DNA of 60,061 nt from an uncultured Pirellula sp. (GTDB lineage Bacteria; Planctomycetota; Planctomycetia; Pirellulales; Pirellulaceae). This document shows, one piece after another, positions 51,939-60,061 of the stretch (positions within the stretch are counted from its first letter, which is position 1; every line of letters begins with the position of its first letter). The position numbers were made by a program, and so were the translations under genes. The notes under the pieces were generated by a model. That model saw only the letters and a list, made by a program, of their open reading frames with translations. It was not told the origin of the DNA and ran no database searches. Where the stretch lies: the NCBI GenBank assembly GCA_903858115.1, contig CAIOHR010000350.1, positions 1-60,061 on the forward strand, in the 5' to 3' direction.

Positions 51939-52721
51939 TCAGCTCGGTAGATTGCCTTCTGCGATTTCTTGTTCCCATTGTTCGATTAGAGGCCAATCGA
52001 TAGCGCAGGTTCCAAAATCGGAGAGGTGGAGGTATCCATCGAGACGTTGGATTGTTTTATCGATCATAGCCGCATCTTTTCGAAAGTAGGGGCCGTGGCT
52101 AGGCAATAACCACTTTACTTCGGAGTCTCGAATTCGTTTGAGCGATTGAATGAACGAAGGAATGTCGCTACCGTGGTGAGCGTCGATGGCTCCGACACCG
52201 CCATCGCGGTAGATGTTGTCTCCACTAAAGAGCAAATCATTCATTTGAAAAGCCAATTGGCTATCGGCATGTCCAGGGGTAGACCATACCTTCAGCTCGA
52301 TACTTCCGATCTGGATGATATCTCCATCATTCACGTGTACCTCTACAGTGACGGGCGGCATATCTTCGCTGATACCTTGAGCGTGGATTTCTGCAAAGGT
52401 TTGCAATCGGTCACCGGACTCGAGCAGACTGGCCGCTTTTGGATGCGAGGTGACAGTGGTGCGTAGCACTTGTTTGAGTTTCGCGAGCCCTTGGCAGTGG
52501 TCAACATCTGCGTGGGTTGCGATGAGCGTCTTGCATTTGGACAACCGAAAATCGAGATCTCGAATCAGTTCCACGATTTCGTCGACAGATTCATGGTAGC
52601 CGACATCGATGAGCGCCCAATCTTCTTTATCATGCACCAAGTAGACATTGCAGCCGATGAGGTGGCCGGCCTGCACGTTTAGCTCGATGACGTTTGGAAA
52701 TATGTATTTTCGTTGAAGCAT
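51939..52721 (-). CDS. MBL-fold metallohydrolase, 260 aa
   Basis: Metallo-beta-lactamase fold with VYLVHDKEDWALIDVG, THADVDHCQG (His70, Asp72, Asp74, His75; the usual HxHxDH reads HxDxDH), STPGHADSQ (His near 152), FSGDNIY (Asp near 168) and LPSHGP (His near 208). The enzyme probably binds two metals with one unusual ligand. It is similar in length to glyoxalase II-like or quorum-quenching hydrolases; substrate unknown. First gene of the three-gene operon with the PLP enzyme. Confidence 0.82.
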   Translation of the reverse strand: MLQRKYIFPNVIELNVQAGHLIGCNVYLVHDKEDWALIDVGYHESVDEIVELIRDLDFRLSKCKTLIATHADVDHCQGLAKLKQVLRTTVTSHPKAASLLESGDRLQTFAEIHAQGISEDMPPVTVEVHVNDGDIIQIGSIELKVWSTPGHADSQLAFQMNDLLFSGDNIYRDGGVGAIDAHHGSDIPSFIQSLKRIRDSEVKWLLPSHGPYFRKDAAMIDKTIQRLDGYLHLSDFGTCAIDWPLIEQWEQEIAEGNLPS

Positions 52722-52801
52722 TCATTCCCCGATGCGAATAGCAAAATGCCTAGAGGTTGGCAATCCAACAAAGGCGGTGGTCCGATTGTAGACAACAAAC
52801 G

Positions 52802-52819
52802 GGCGGTTGGGCAACCGCC
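52802..52819. terminator. Small hairpin downstream of the TolC-like gene
   Basis: GGCGGTT (52802-52808) pairs with AACCGCC (52813-52819) around loop GGGC, 52 bp past the TolC-like stop on the minus strand. No T-run is seen, so termination is only likely. Confidence 0.45.
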
Positions 52820-52870
52820 AGAATGGCGACTGCAGTCTATTCCCATCTAGAATGCCTCTTGGTGGGCAAT

Positions 52871-54811
52871 CTATTCTCTCGCGATGGTGAGTAGAGTACC
52901 TGACTCGTACTTGATTTGTATGAGAGCCTGCATGTGTTCGATTTGGCGGGTTGCGAGTTCTTTCTCCGCATTCAAAAGTCTATTCTCTGAATCGAACAAT
53001 TCGTTCAAGATAGTGCTCGGCGAGCTTCCCTCATTGAAAAAGTCCTCCAATCGGGCCCTTTGATTCTCGACTTCAGACTGAATGGCGCGGGCCGAGTACA
53101 AGGATGCCAAGATGGCCTGATAGGTACCTTTCGACATTTCGATCGCTTTGTAAACCTGAGCTTCTACTTCCATCTTTCGATCTTCATAAGCATCGATTCG
53201 CTCCGCCATCGCCATCGCTCGCCCTTGTAGGTTAGCTCGTGCTGCACGATTTTTATAAGGTGATTGATACAAGAATCCGCCCGAGTAGCTGGGGGCGCCG
53301 GAATCAAATTGTCGTGAGAGCGAGTCAATGAGCCGTTTTTCACCTGCGAGGCCTCGAACGTAGCCTTCTACCACGAGGTCTAATGTGGGCCGAAGCTCGT
53401 TGGCTGCGATTTGCTTTCGGACGGATTCCGTTTCGATCTGGCTGCGTATCTCTTGCAATTCTCCCCGGTACATTAACGCGTTGTAGAGTTCATCGTCGAG
53501 AGAATCTAAAGGAGGGAGGGACGCTATCGGGCGAGTCAAAGGAATCATTTCATCGCAAACCGCTCGCTGGATCTCTGGCGACCCAACTAATCGAGCTAAA
53601 TCTGCTTGGTAACCTCGAATTTTAGCGCGAAGTTCCGAATCCTGGGCGGCCATGGCTTGAATCATCGATTCGGCTCGGTCCGTGTGCATTTTTAATACGT
53701 CAATACCACGTCGGTTCTCGAGTTCTATGCTCAGTGTTTTGATTCGAACTTTGGCTTTGATCACCTGCGCAAGTTGGAATCGCGCGAGCAGCAGTTCCCA
53801 ATAGGCCGAGTGAATGGTTCGAGCGTGTTGTTGAAGATTTGTATTGGCAATCGCCAATTCCTGCTCCGTCTTGATTTGCGAAATTCGGATGGAAGATGTG
53901 TTGTAAAACACCCCCGCACCTCTCATGAGAGGTTGAGAGTAGTTCAACGTGAGTTTCGAATCGACTTGATTGTTAGGTCGAAAGAAAAGCGAGTTGCTGT
54001 CGCGAGCATCGATCGCTTGTCCAAAGTCCGTTTTTCCACCAAATTGATTTCGATCGCGTATCCCGATCGCATTTTCCCAAAAATAGTCGTTTAACCGATT
54101 GGGTCCGCCGGTCGTCAACGTGTTGCCAACAGGATCCGATGTGTCTTTGAAATTCGATTGTGCATATCTCGTAGGATCAAAATCTCCTCTCGCAATTTCG
54201 ATCTCTGATCTTTGAATGTTGGGCATCTTGAGAATGGAATGTACTCGCATGGAATACTGCATAGATTGCCAGATCAACTGCTCTAGATCGATGGGTTGCA
54301 CTCGATGCAATTTGTTCGTAAGGAGTGGCTTGAGGGATCCCTTTGTCGGAGACTCCCACCAGCCGCCCTCCCAAGTGTAGTTGATCCAATCGTCTTCATC
54401 TGGCGGCACATAGTCTTCTAGGGCAGATTGAAATACGTCATGGTAGGAATTGGAATCTGTGGCAGACGAGGAAGTGAATTCCCGGGCCAAAGATTGGTGG
54501 GAAGGCACAACCTGGAATGGTTCAGTACGGTAGGGAGGCCGAACGGTTATTGCAACGGGTGGGAGGGCGATGACCGGGGCGGAAGGAGCGACTGGCGTTG
54601 CCTTGATCGCGTTTTCGACGAATCGTTCGAAATCATCGCTTGAAGCTGCAGGAATTCCTGTAGGTCGCCCTTCCTCTTTCGAGGATTGCCAAGCAAAGAT
54701 GGGATGCCAACCAATGGAAAGCCACATACAAAAGAGCGCGACGATGCTCCGTTGTTTCGGTCTTTTCCATTGATGGGGCAAATTGGGCACTTTGACCTCC
54801 TGTCCGTGCAA
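52871..54811 (-). CDS. TolC-family outer membrane efflux protein, 646 aa
   Basis: A signal-like hydrophobic segment near residues 20-42 (SIVALFCMWLSIGWHPIFAW). The C-terminal two thirds carry two helical-hairpin halves as in TolC: LNYSQPLMRGAGVFYN, then a long coiled part (IKTEQELAIANTNLQQHARTIHSAYWELLLARFQL), and the second half with RVRGLAGEKRL-type loop, SGGFLYQSPYKNRAARANLQGRA and ELATRQIEHMQALIQI. It forms a trimeric channel for export. It is divergently oriented to the GGDEF gene. Whether it serves the ABC/HlyD operon is a guess from function, not from linkage. Start ATG 54811. Confidence 0.82.
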   Translation of the reverse strand: MHGQEVKVPNLPHQWKRPKQRSIVALFCMWLSIGWHPIFAWQSSKEEGRPTGIPAASSDDFERFVENAIKATPVAPSAPVIALPPVAITVRPPYRTEPFQVVPSHQSLAREFTSSSATDSNSYHDVFQSALEDYVPPDEDDWINYTWEGGWWESPTKGSLKPLLTNKLHRVQPIDLEQLIWQSMQYSMRVHSILKMPNIQRSEIEIARGDFDPTRYAQSNFKDTSDPVGNTLTTGGPNRLNDYFWENAIGIRDRNQFGGKTDFGQAIDARDSNSLFFRPNNQVDSKLTLNYSQPLMRGAGVFYNTSSIRISQIKTEQELAIANTNLQQHARTIHSAYWELLLARFQLAQVIKAKVRIKTLSIELENRRGIDVLKMHTDRAESMIQAMAAQDSELRAKIRGYQADLARLVGSPEIQRAVCDEMIPLTRPIASLPPLDSLDDELYNALMYRGELQEIRSQIETESVRKQIAANELRPTLDLVVEGYVRGLAGEKRLIDSLSRQFDSGAPSYSGGFLYQSPYKNRAARANLQGRAMAMAERIDAYEDRKMEVEAQVYKAIEMSKGTYQAILASLYSARAIQSEVENQRARLEDFFNEGSSPSTILNELFDSENRLLNAEKELATRQIEHMQALIQIKYESGTLLTIARE

Positions 54812-55189
54812 AACACTTCCTTGTGTCTCTGCTTGTTATCGATAGAACCGAGCGCTAAAGAATCGGAGAAAACTTGGTTCAGGCCATCTATTCCCGAACG
54901 GTTGGTGATTTCTCCGCAGAAAAGGCAGAACCTGCATTGAATGATGAATCAGATTAACCCGGAGAGATAGTCCATTCGGAAAAAACTATCTAAGTCAACT
55001 GACCCCTACCTTCGGGAGACTTTGCAGAATCCCTCCAGATTTGATAGCAATCGCGACGAACGTAGTGTGAAATCGACGCATGCTTCGAACTTTGTCCAAC
55101 AGTTAGAGGATATCTTTGTCCAAATACGGGTTTTCCATAGTTGGGATCAGATATCTCGAATACTCGTTTCGTGCTGATTCACTACTCCG
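54812..55189. other. Intergenic region between divergent TolC-like and GGDEF genes
   Basis: 378 bp without a gene. Both genes read away from it, so it must hold two promoters, but I could not point to convincing -35/-10 boxes or an operator. Confidence 0.4.
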
Positions 55190-57583
55190 ATGCCAAAACT
55201 CAAGATCACCTACAAAATGGCGATCATCCTAGCGACGATGTCGTTCGGACCGATGCTGGCTGGGAGTCTGTCTGGACTCGTCAAGGATGAGAGTCTGGAA
55301 AAACAAAAGCAACGAAGCGAATCCAGCCTGCAAATCGCGACACTTTGCTCGAACCATCTGTCGGTGAAGGACCTAGCGGGTCTTCAAAAGTCTTGTCGCA
55401 AGTCGCTTTCTACGGTCGAGGATTTACTCAGCCTTCGAATCATAAGGCGCGATGGTTTGGTGCTTTATGCAAGTCCAGACCATTCCAGAAACTGGAATTT
55501 GGCTCCTGAAAGCCCGTCGACGATCAACCATGTGCGTGTTCCATTGGTGAAGGGTGAAGATATTTTTGCGGAATTGGAGATAGCCTTCACACCTGCTCCC
55601 TCAGGCTTGTACAGCGCGATGCTTCGTTGGGCTATCGTTGTTGGGGTGGGATTTTTCCTCAATGTAGGCAGTTTCTCACTCTTCCTGAACAAAGCTTTCG
55701 GCGCGCTGGACCCCAAGAGTGCGGTCCCGAAGCGAGTTCGTAACACCCTCGATACCATTGTTGGAGGGGTCGTGATTTTGGATGTGCAAGGAAAGATTCT
55801 GCTGGCCAATGATTCCTTTGCGAGATGTGTGAATCTGCAAGTCGACGAACTGACGACTCGAGAATTGAATAGCTTAACGTGGGGAAGCGAAGATTCGAGG
55901 GACTGGCCATGGGAGTCGGCTATCCGCGAACAAAGTCAAAAAGCTGGTGTGAAGCTCTACCTGAGTATCGCTGGCAAGCAATTGACGTTTATGGTAAATG
56001 CAACTCCTGTATTTGATGGGGAAGAACGAATCACTGGCGCGCTGGTCAGCTTTGAAGACATTTCATTGATGGAGGAGCAGCGACAACATTTGTTAAGCGT
56101 TCTATCGGATCTAGAAACCTCCAGAGAGCAAATCAAGCGGCAGAACGAGGTGTTGCATGAGTTAGCCACTCGCGACGGATTGACGGGCGCACTAAATCGA
56201 CGGGCACTGTACGAAAAGATCGATGCACTATGGGAAAATCGAAACGATGGTGAGCGTGGTTTGATCTCCATCATGATGGACGTTGACCACTTCAAAAAAT
56301 TGAACGATCGACACGGGCACGCGGCAGGTGATGCCGTCTTGAAAGACGTCGTCAAGACTGTGTCCAAGATCGTCGAGGGCCGAGGTATTCTCGGTCGTTA
56401 TGGTGGAGAAGAGTTTTGCGTGGTGATGCAGCATGCCACCTTGACCGAGGGTGAAGCCATGGCCGAAGAAATTCGCGCAGGCCTTCAAACGACGCTGGCG
56501 GAACCGTATCAGGTTACTGCCAGCTTAGGTGTTTCTAGCAGCATTCTGGGCGCACCAACATTCCAAGCTCAGATCGAGCAATCGGACCAGGGTCTTTATG
56601 CGGCAAAGCACTCTGGTCGAAACCGCTTTCGGACATGGAGTCCAGAACTGGAAGAGACCGCGAAGGAAGAAGAACGCAAAAAAGCAGCGAAACTAGCCTC
56701 GATCGATGTAGAAGAGCATCCGATTTCCTACCATGCGGTCGTGACGTTAAACGCAGCAATGACCAAACGATTCCCTTTGATGACAGCTCACTCCCACCGA
56801 GTCGCAGAGATCTGCGTTTCGTTGGCAAAAGGATTAATACCAGTTGGCGAATTGTACGTTTTAGAGATTGCGGCCATGCTGCACGATATCGGATGTTTGA
56901 CACAAAATGAGACCGATGCGGACTGGAAATTGCACCACCTTCGTTCGCAATCAGATCGATCGAACGTCGCCATTAAAGGTGCGGCTGAGTTGTTGAGCTC
57001 CTCGTTCAACAGTCCCGCAATGCTCGAGATAATCAACTTCTACAGCATGCCCCTTGAGGCACTTGCGGGTACCGCAAACGCCAGCATACCATTCGGTGCG
57101 CGCGTCCTCTCCATCGCTAACGCGTATGACACAATGACTTCGGAACTATCGGATGCGCCTATGTCTCACAAGGACGCCATCGAAGCAATACAATTGGGAA
57201 GTGGTACGCTTTATGACCCGGAACTCGTGGAAAGATTCGCGAATTCTCCCTTTTGCTGGCGACCGCAATTCTTCGAAAGCAGCGACCTCTCCAATAGCAA
57301 TGCAGTCATGATTGGCTACCAGATTGAGCGAGTGATTCACTGTTTCGAGTCCGGGAATCTGACTGCGTTGAAGTCGCGATTGGAATCGTTGAAGGTGCTA
57401 TCGAATAAAATTGACATGCCGATGATTGGTTTGATCGTCAACGAGCTACAGAGTGAAGCCGAACGAAAGTCCGTGTCTGACTGGGAGTCGATCGTGCCCA
57501 TGTTGCAAGATCTCGTCGAAATGTGCCTGATGATACAGAGGGCTTATTTGCGACCAGCGAGCAGGATCCCCGTGAACGGGTAG
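55190..57583 (+). CDS. Membrane diguanylate cyclase with PAS, GGDEF and degenerate HD-GYP domains, 797 aa
   Basis: N-terminal helix (MAIILATMSFGPMLAGSLSG), an extracytoplasmic sensor loop (about residues 30-145), a second helix (RWAIVVGVGFFLNVGSFSLFL), a PAS-like domain (about 190-300), then GGDEF (about 325-480) with RYGGEEF near 403. The Glu version is competent to make c-di-GMP, but the RxxD inhibitory site is absent (RGILGRYGG). The C-terminal HD part has MLHDIGC near 564, but the HHExxDGxGYP stretch is replaced by INFYSMPLEA. The HD domain therefore is probably non-catalytic. Role: membrane signal to c-di-GMP. Start ATG 55190. Confidence 0.85.
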   Translation: MPKLKITYKMAIILATMSFGPMLAGSLSGLVKDESLEKQKQRSESSLQIATLCSNHLSVKDLAGLQKSCRKSLSTVEDLLSLRIIRRDGLVLYASPDHSRNWNLAPESPSTINHVRVPLVKGEDIFAELEIAFTPAPSGLYSAMLRWAIVVGVGFFLNVGSFSLFLNKAFGALDPKSAVPKRVRNTLDTIVGGVVILDVQGKILLANDSFARCVNLQVDELTTRELNSLTWGSEDSRDWPWESAIREQSQKAGVKLYLSIAGKQLTFMVNATPVFDGEERITGALVSFEDISLMEEQRQHLLSVLSDLETSREQIKRQNEVLHELATRDGLTGALNRRALYEKIDALWENRNDGERGLISIMMDVDHFKKLNDRHGHAAGDAVLKDVVKTVSKIVEGRGILGRYGGEEFCVVMQHATLTEGEAMAEEIRAGLQTTLAEPYQVTASLGVSSSILGAPTFQAQIEQSDQGLYAAKHSGRNRFRTWSPELEETAKEEERKKAAKLASIDVEEHPISYHAVVTLNAAMTKRFPLMTAHSHRVAEICVSLAKGLIPVGELYVLEIAAMLHDIGCLTQNETDADWKLHHLRSQSDRSNVAIKGAAELLSSSFNSPAMLEIINFYSMPLEALAGTANASIPFGARVLSIANAYDTMTSELSDAPMSHKDAIEAIQLGSGTLYDPELVERFANSPFCWRPQFFESSDLSNSNAVMIGYQIERVIHCFESGNLTALKSRLESLKVLSNKIDMPMIGLIVNELQSEAERKSVSDWESIVPMLQDLVEMCLMIQRAYLRPASRIPVNG

Positions 57584-57620
57584 TTTGGCGTAGACAGGTT
57601 AGGCAGCAACGACCGGATGG

Positions 57621-58202
57621 TTATTTTTTCAACTCGGAGGAAGTAGTGCGATTGCGAATTTTGGCGCGGGCGCGGGATAGCATGGGGCCAACACTGTTTT
57701 CTGGCATACCGATATGGTGCCCAATATCGAGGTATGATTTCCCTTCAAGATGGAACATCCGAACGGCTGCTGCCTCGCTGTCGGAGAGGAACTGAATGGA
57801 TGCATGCAGTTCCTCCAGATCCTCGGGAGTAAAGCTACTACTAGGCCTGCTCTCCTCGACATGATTTTCATCCAATGCTTGCGGCGAATGGAGAGGGAGC
57901 CTTAACTGCGATAGCCTGCGAATGATGACTCGTCGAGCGACGACCGTCAGGTAGGTAGCCAGCGAGCTTTGCCCCCGAAAGCGTCGAAGCACCGCAAAAT
58001 CCTTTTCGATCCACGACAGAAAAACTTCAGCGACCAGATCGTCCCTTGATTCTGCGGTGATCTGAATGTTTCGGGAGTTGGCCGAGTGATTCACGACATG
58101 GATGATCAATCCGAGAAAGCGATCTGTCAGCTCCTGCCATGCCATCGGTTGGTTTTCAAGGCATTTCTGAAGCAGTTCTCGATCTAGATTCGTGAGTGCC
58201 AC
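57621..58202 (-). CDS. ECF-type RNA polymerase sigma factor, 193 aa
   Basis: Region 2-like LVAEVFLSWIEKDFAVLRRFRGQSSLATYL followed by VVARRVIIRRLSQLR; region 4 LSDSEAAAVRMFHLEGKSYLDIGHHIGMPENSVGPMLSRARAKIR. The SDSEAAA and GMPENSVG HTH is clear. No anti-sigma or kinase is adjacent, in contrast with the other ECF gene. It converges on the GGDEF gene (37 bp between stops) and diverges from the ferredoxin gene; the 266-bp gap 58203-58468 holds no gene. Confidence 0.85.
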   Translation of the reverse strand: MALTNLDRELLQKCLENQPMAWQELTDRFLGLIIHVVNHSANSRNIQITAESRDDLVAEVFLSWIEKDFAVLRRFRGQSSLATYLTVVARRVIIRRLSQLRLPLHSPQALDENHVEESRPSSSFTPEDLEELHASIQFLSDSEAAAVRMFHLEGKSYLDIGHHIGMPENSVGPMLSRARAKIRNRTTSSELKK

Positions 58203-58468
58203 AACTTACTTCTCGATTAAGGCGATCGCCAGGTAGGTAATGGGAACAACTACTGCATTGTTGACAGGAATTGCTCAATATTAGGTGCTGCGGCGGACGA
58301 CAGCAAGCAGATTCAGTTTCTTGACACGTAGAATCTCTACGCCTACCATGCCAGGTGCGGGAAATTGCTGGAAATTTGGCGGTAGTATGCGATTGCCGCG
58401 ATTTTTTCCATTGTCCCAACGACAAATGAATCCAATCGCATGTTGATCAAATAGGGAAGGGAAAAAAG

Positions 58469-58747
58469 ATGGCACACGTTGTGACGCAGCCATGTGTTGG
58501 ATGCCGTTATACAGATTGCGTGGTCGTATGCCCCGTGGAATGCTTTTACGAAGGGGAAAAGATGCTCTACATCCACCCGGATGAGTGCATCGACTGCGAA
58601 GCTTGCGTCGCCGAATGCCCAGTAGAAGCGATATTCCACGAGGATAACGTTCCGGACGAGTGGAAAAACTATACGGAAATGAACGCAGAAATGGCTTCTC
58701 AGTGCAAAGTAATCACGGAAAAAAAGAAGCCTCTCGCCGATTCCTAG
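58469..58747 (+). CDS. fdxA: 7Fe-type ferredoxin FdxA, 92 aa
   Basis: MAHVVTQPCVGCRYTDC: Cys9, Cys12, Cys17, Cys21 and Cys25 in the first cluster region, then C40-IDC-EAC-VAEC (Cys40, Cys43, Cys46, Cys50) in the second, as in the Azotobacter FdI-type proteins with one [3Fe-4S] and one [4Fe-4S] cluster. It is a cytoplasmic electron carrier. A terminator lies just downstream, so its transcript does not run into the rRNA operon. Confidence 0.93.
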   Translation: MAHVVTQPCVGCRYTDCVVVCPVECFYEGEKMLYIHPDECIDCEACVAECPVEAIFHEDNVPDEWKNYTEMNAEMASQCKVITEKKKPLADS

Positions 58748-58764
58748 TCCAGGCACGCACGGTG

Positions 58765-58785
58765 CCCTTTGTTCAAGGGTTTTTT
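58765..58785 (+). terminator. Intrinsic terminator of fdxA
   Basis: Stem CCCTT (58765-58769) with AAGGG (58775-58779), loop TGTTC, followed by six T (58780-58785). It is 17 bp after the stop codon and separates fdxA from the tRNA-Ile/23S promoter. Confidence 0.8.
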
Positions 58786-58929
58786 GGTGATTAGGAAAAA
58801 CGCAAGGGGTCGGAGTGCGAAGAGTTTCGGCGTCGCGGAAAATCGAGCTCAATTCTCCTTGGAATCGTGCCGATAACTGTGGCTCCGACGTTTGTTGCAA
58901 TAACTCTTCGGGCAATTCGAGAAAACGCG

Positions 58930-58957
58930 TTGACAGGTCCGAACCAATCGATACCAT
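58930..58957 (+). promoter_or_regulatory. Promoter of the tRNA-Ile/tRNA-Ala/23S operon
   Basis: TTGACA at 58930-58935 and TACCAT at 58952-58957, with a 16-bp spacer. The expected start is near 58964, 35 bp before tRNA-Ile. This is the best match to a housekeeping promoter in the region and is where the 16S gene would otherwise be expected. Confidence 0.6.
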
Positions 58958-58998
58958 TCTCGATCCTGGTTTTGGCCAGGATCCAGCTAGTTGGAAAC

Positions 58999-59072
58999 GC
59001 GCGCGTAGCTCAGTTGGTTAGAGCGCGTCGCTGATAACGACGAGGTCCCCGGTTCGAATCCAGGCGCGCGCA
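58999..59072 (+). tRNA. tRNA-Ile (GAT)
   Basis: 74 nt; acceptor GCGCGCG pairs with CGCGCGC (59065-59071) and discriminator A. Anticodon loop CTGATAA gives GAT. CCA is not encoded. It is the first gene of the 23S operon. Confidence 0.97.
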
Positions 59073-59125
59073 CTAGCGGAAAGGCTTTCTTTTCAAAAAA
59101 AGGTTGGCCTTTTCGCTGATTAGTT

Positions 59126-59198
59126 GGGGGTGTAGCTCAGTTGGGAGAGCATCTGCTTTGCAAGCAGAGGGTCATGGGTTCAAGTCCCTTCACCTCCA
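59126..59198 (+). tRNA. tRNA-Ala (TGC)
   Basis: 73 nt; acceptor GGGGGTG with CACCTCC (one G-T wobble), anticodon loop TTTGCAA (TGC) within stem CTGCT/AGCAG. Follows tRNA-Ile by 53 bp, in the order seen in rRNA operon spacers. Confidence 0.97.
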
Positions 59199-59766
59199 CT
59201 GGTGTCCAGAAATGGACGCCGAAGAATGATCCGAAAAAGATTCGGAAAAGGCCTTGCGGCCGGATCTGAAATCTGGATGATTCTCGCTCCCTTGACCGGG
59301 TGATTGAGAGTGGTCGCGAAAGCGAATCCTCGAAACAGACGGTCGGGTGGGTCGCCAAAAAAGATTGTGAATGGCCTTGACGCGAGTCGAGCCTTCCAAT
59401 AAGATGGTGACCCCTCGCAAACGAGAAATCGAATGCGAAATTGATCTTTGACAATTTGGTTGGATTGGTAGATGGCATCTTATTCGTGCGTGGAGACGCA
59501 GGTTTTTCCGGCTTGCGAGAAGCGTACGAGATGAAGTTTGAAACCGGTTCTTGAGAAGAACGCTTGCTGATTAATCAGTGAGAGTTATTAATAGGCCGTT
59601 TTCGAACGAGCGCGATTAAATTAGAATAGGCGTATCGATGATGTCTCGGATGCAAATCGGAGATGTTGATCGATTTAATTAGAATTGGGATGCGAGTCGG
59701 CCTGATGCGATCTCTAGTTTGCGAAAGCGAATTGGGGTGGTTGAGGGTTGAGTTCGAGATTCCGAT
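59199..59766 (+). other. Spacer between tRNA-Ala and 23S rRNA
   Basis: 568 bp without protein genes. It holds a boxA (59442-59455) and two AT-rich similar stretches, ATTAAATTAGAAT near 59615 and TTTAATTAGAATT near 59675, close to the 23S start. No 16S sequence is present. Confidence 0.6.
59442..59455 (+). promoter_or_regulatory. boxA-like antitermination sequence upstream of 23S
   Basis: TGATCTTTGACAAT closely matches the bacterial rRNA boxA (E. coli TGCTCTTTAACAAT), which recruits NusB/NusE for antitermination. It lies 311 bp upstream of the 23S start. Confidence 0.7.
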
Positions 59767-60061
59767 GGTCAAGTTACAAAGGGCGCACGGGGGATGTCTT
59801 GGTATCGAGAGGCGATGAAGAGCGTGGAAGTCTGCGAAAAGCTTGGGGGAGTCGACAAACAGGTTTTGATCCCGAGATGCTCGAATTAGCGTATACTGAA
59901 TACATAGGTATGCGTGGCCAACCCAGGGAATTGAAACATCTTAGTACCTGGTGGAAAAGAAAGAAAAATCGATTCCGTTAGTAGCGGCGAGCGAAAGCGG
60001 AATAGCCCAAACCGAGAGGGTTTCCTTCTCGGGGTTGTAGGGCCATTCACATGGGAGTTAC
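59767..60061 (+). rRNA. rrl: 23S ribosomal RNA, 5' end (partial)
   Basis: Begins GGTCAAGTTACAAAGGGCGC and continues with GAGGCGATGAAGAGCGTGG, the conserved 5' domain of 23S rRNA. It runs off the right edge, so only about 295 nt are visible. It is preceded by tRNA-Ile and tRNA-Ala but no 16S, as expected of planctomycetes with unlinked rRNA genes. Confidence 0.95.

Noticed and set aside
58343..58957. 204-codon minus-strand frame opposite fdxA
   Set aside because: fdxA has the full cysteine pattern; the antisense frame is a by-product.
59448..59476. TTGACA in the 23S spacer as a second promoter
   Set aside because: No -10 box follows at 16-18 bp (GATGGC is found) and the same bases belong to a good boxA.
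59137..59478. Protein frames across tRNA-Ala and the 23S spacer
   Set aside because: They run into tRNA-Ala; the familiar VKGLEPMTLCLQSRCSP-type string is the antisense of a tRNA.

Overview
The window looks like chromosomal DNA of a planctomycete, most likely a Rhodopirellula-like member of the Pirellulaceae. The clues are a giant secreted protein opening with the planctomycete extracellular motif (FEQLESRLLLNA) and dockerin repeats, a PEP-CTERM protein, an ECF sigma factor paired with a Ser/Thr kinase carrying a WD40-like sensor, the DUF5690 membrane protein, and a 23S rRNA gene preceded by tRNA-Ile and tRNA-Ala but not by 16S. All assignments are read from the sequence by eye; no database search was run.

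Layout. 1-2.65 kb: the end of a dockerin-type surface protein, a PEP-CTERM protein, a strong hairpin, short repeats and a DNRLRE protein. 2.8-8.6 kb: a phosphonate-catabolism island of an FAD amine oxidase, a PhnZ/TmpB-like HD oxygenase, a DUF5690 transporter, an iron alcohol dehydrogenase and a phosphonatase-like HAD hydrolase. A 129-bp miniature transposon supplies the stop codon of the first of these, and a 240-bp multi-hairpin palindrome sits inside the island. 8.7-12.0 kb: the fatty-acid block (fabG, fabD, rpmF and a ketoacyl-synthase homologue lacking its Cys-His-His triad). 12.2 kb: tRNA-Val.

12,236-20,360: a complete 8.1-kb integrative element in tRNA-Val, bounded by exact 23-bp direct repeats. 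It encodes an integrase, a TubC_N-like/DUF4326 protein, a DUF3987 (YfjI-like) protein, a zinc-ribbon/Toprim primase, two AlpA-like regulators, an unknown 378-aa protein and a TerS-like protein, and it holds CGGTTA iterons. This gene set resembles a phage satellite. Its integrase frame runs through the attachment site, so excision would join the integrase to a 58-codon tail stored at the other end of the element. 20.36-24 kb is the decayed remainder of a second element in the same site: a frameshifted integrase, an XRE regulator, a kinase-like gene broken by an in-frame amber, a DNA polymerase fragment and an IS fragment.

24.0-37.0 kb is one gene for a 4347-residue surface protein. It has dockerin repeats, about 11 Ig/cadherin-like repeats, a vWA-like domain that appears split by an FG-GAP propeller, a long RHS/YD-repeat section and a beta-rich tip. 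37.3-49.2 kb: an XRE/NTF2-like regulator, ECF sigma plus kinase, an integrase scar, Hsp20, an ABC/FtsX/HlyD-type export operon, and CDP-alcohol phosphatidyltransferase plus CdsA. 49.5-58.7 kb: a phosphoesterase, a three-gene MBL/membrane/PLP-enzyme operon, a TolC-like protein, a GGDEF/HD protein, a second ECF sigma factor and a 7Fe ferredoxin. 58.9-60.06 kb: a promoter, tRNA-Ile, tRNA-Ala, a boxA and the 5' end of 23S rRNA.
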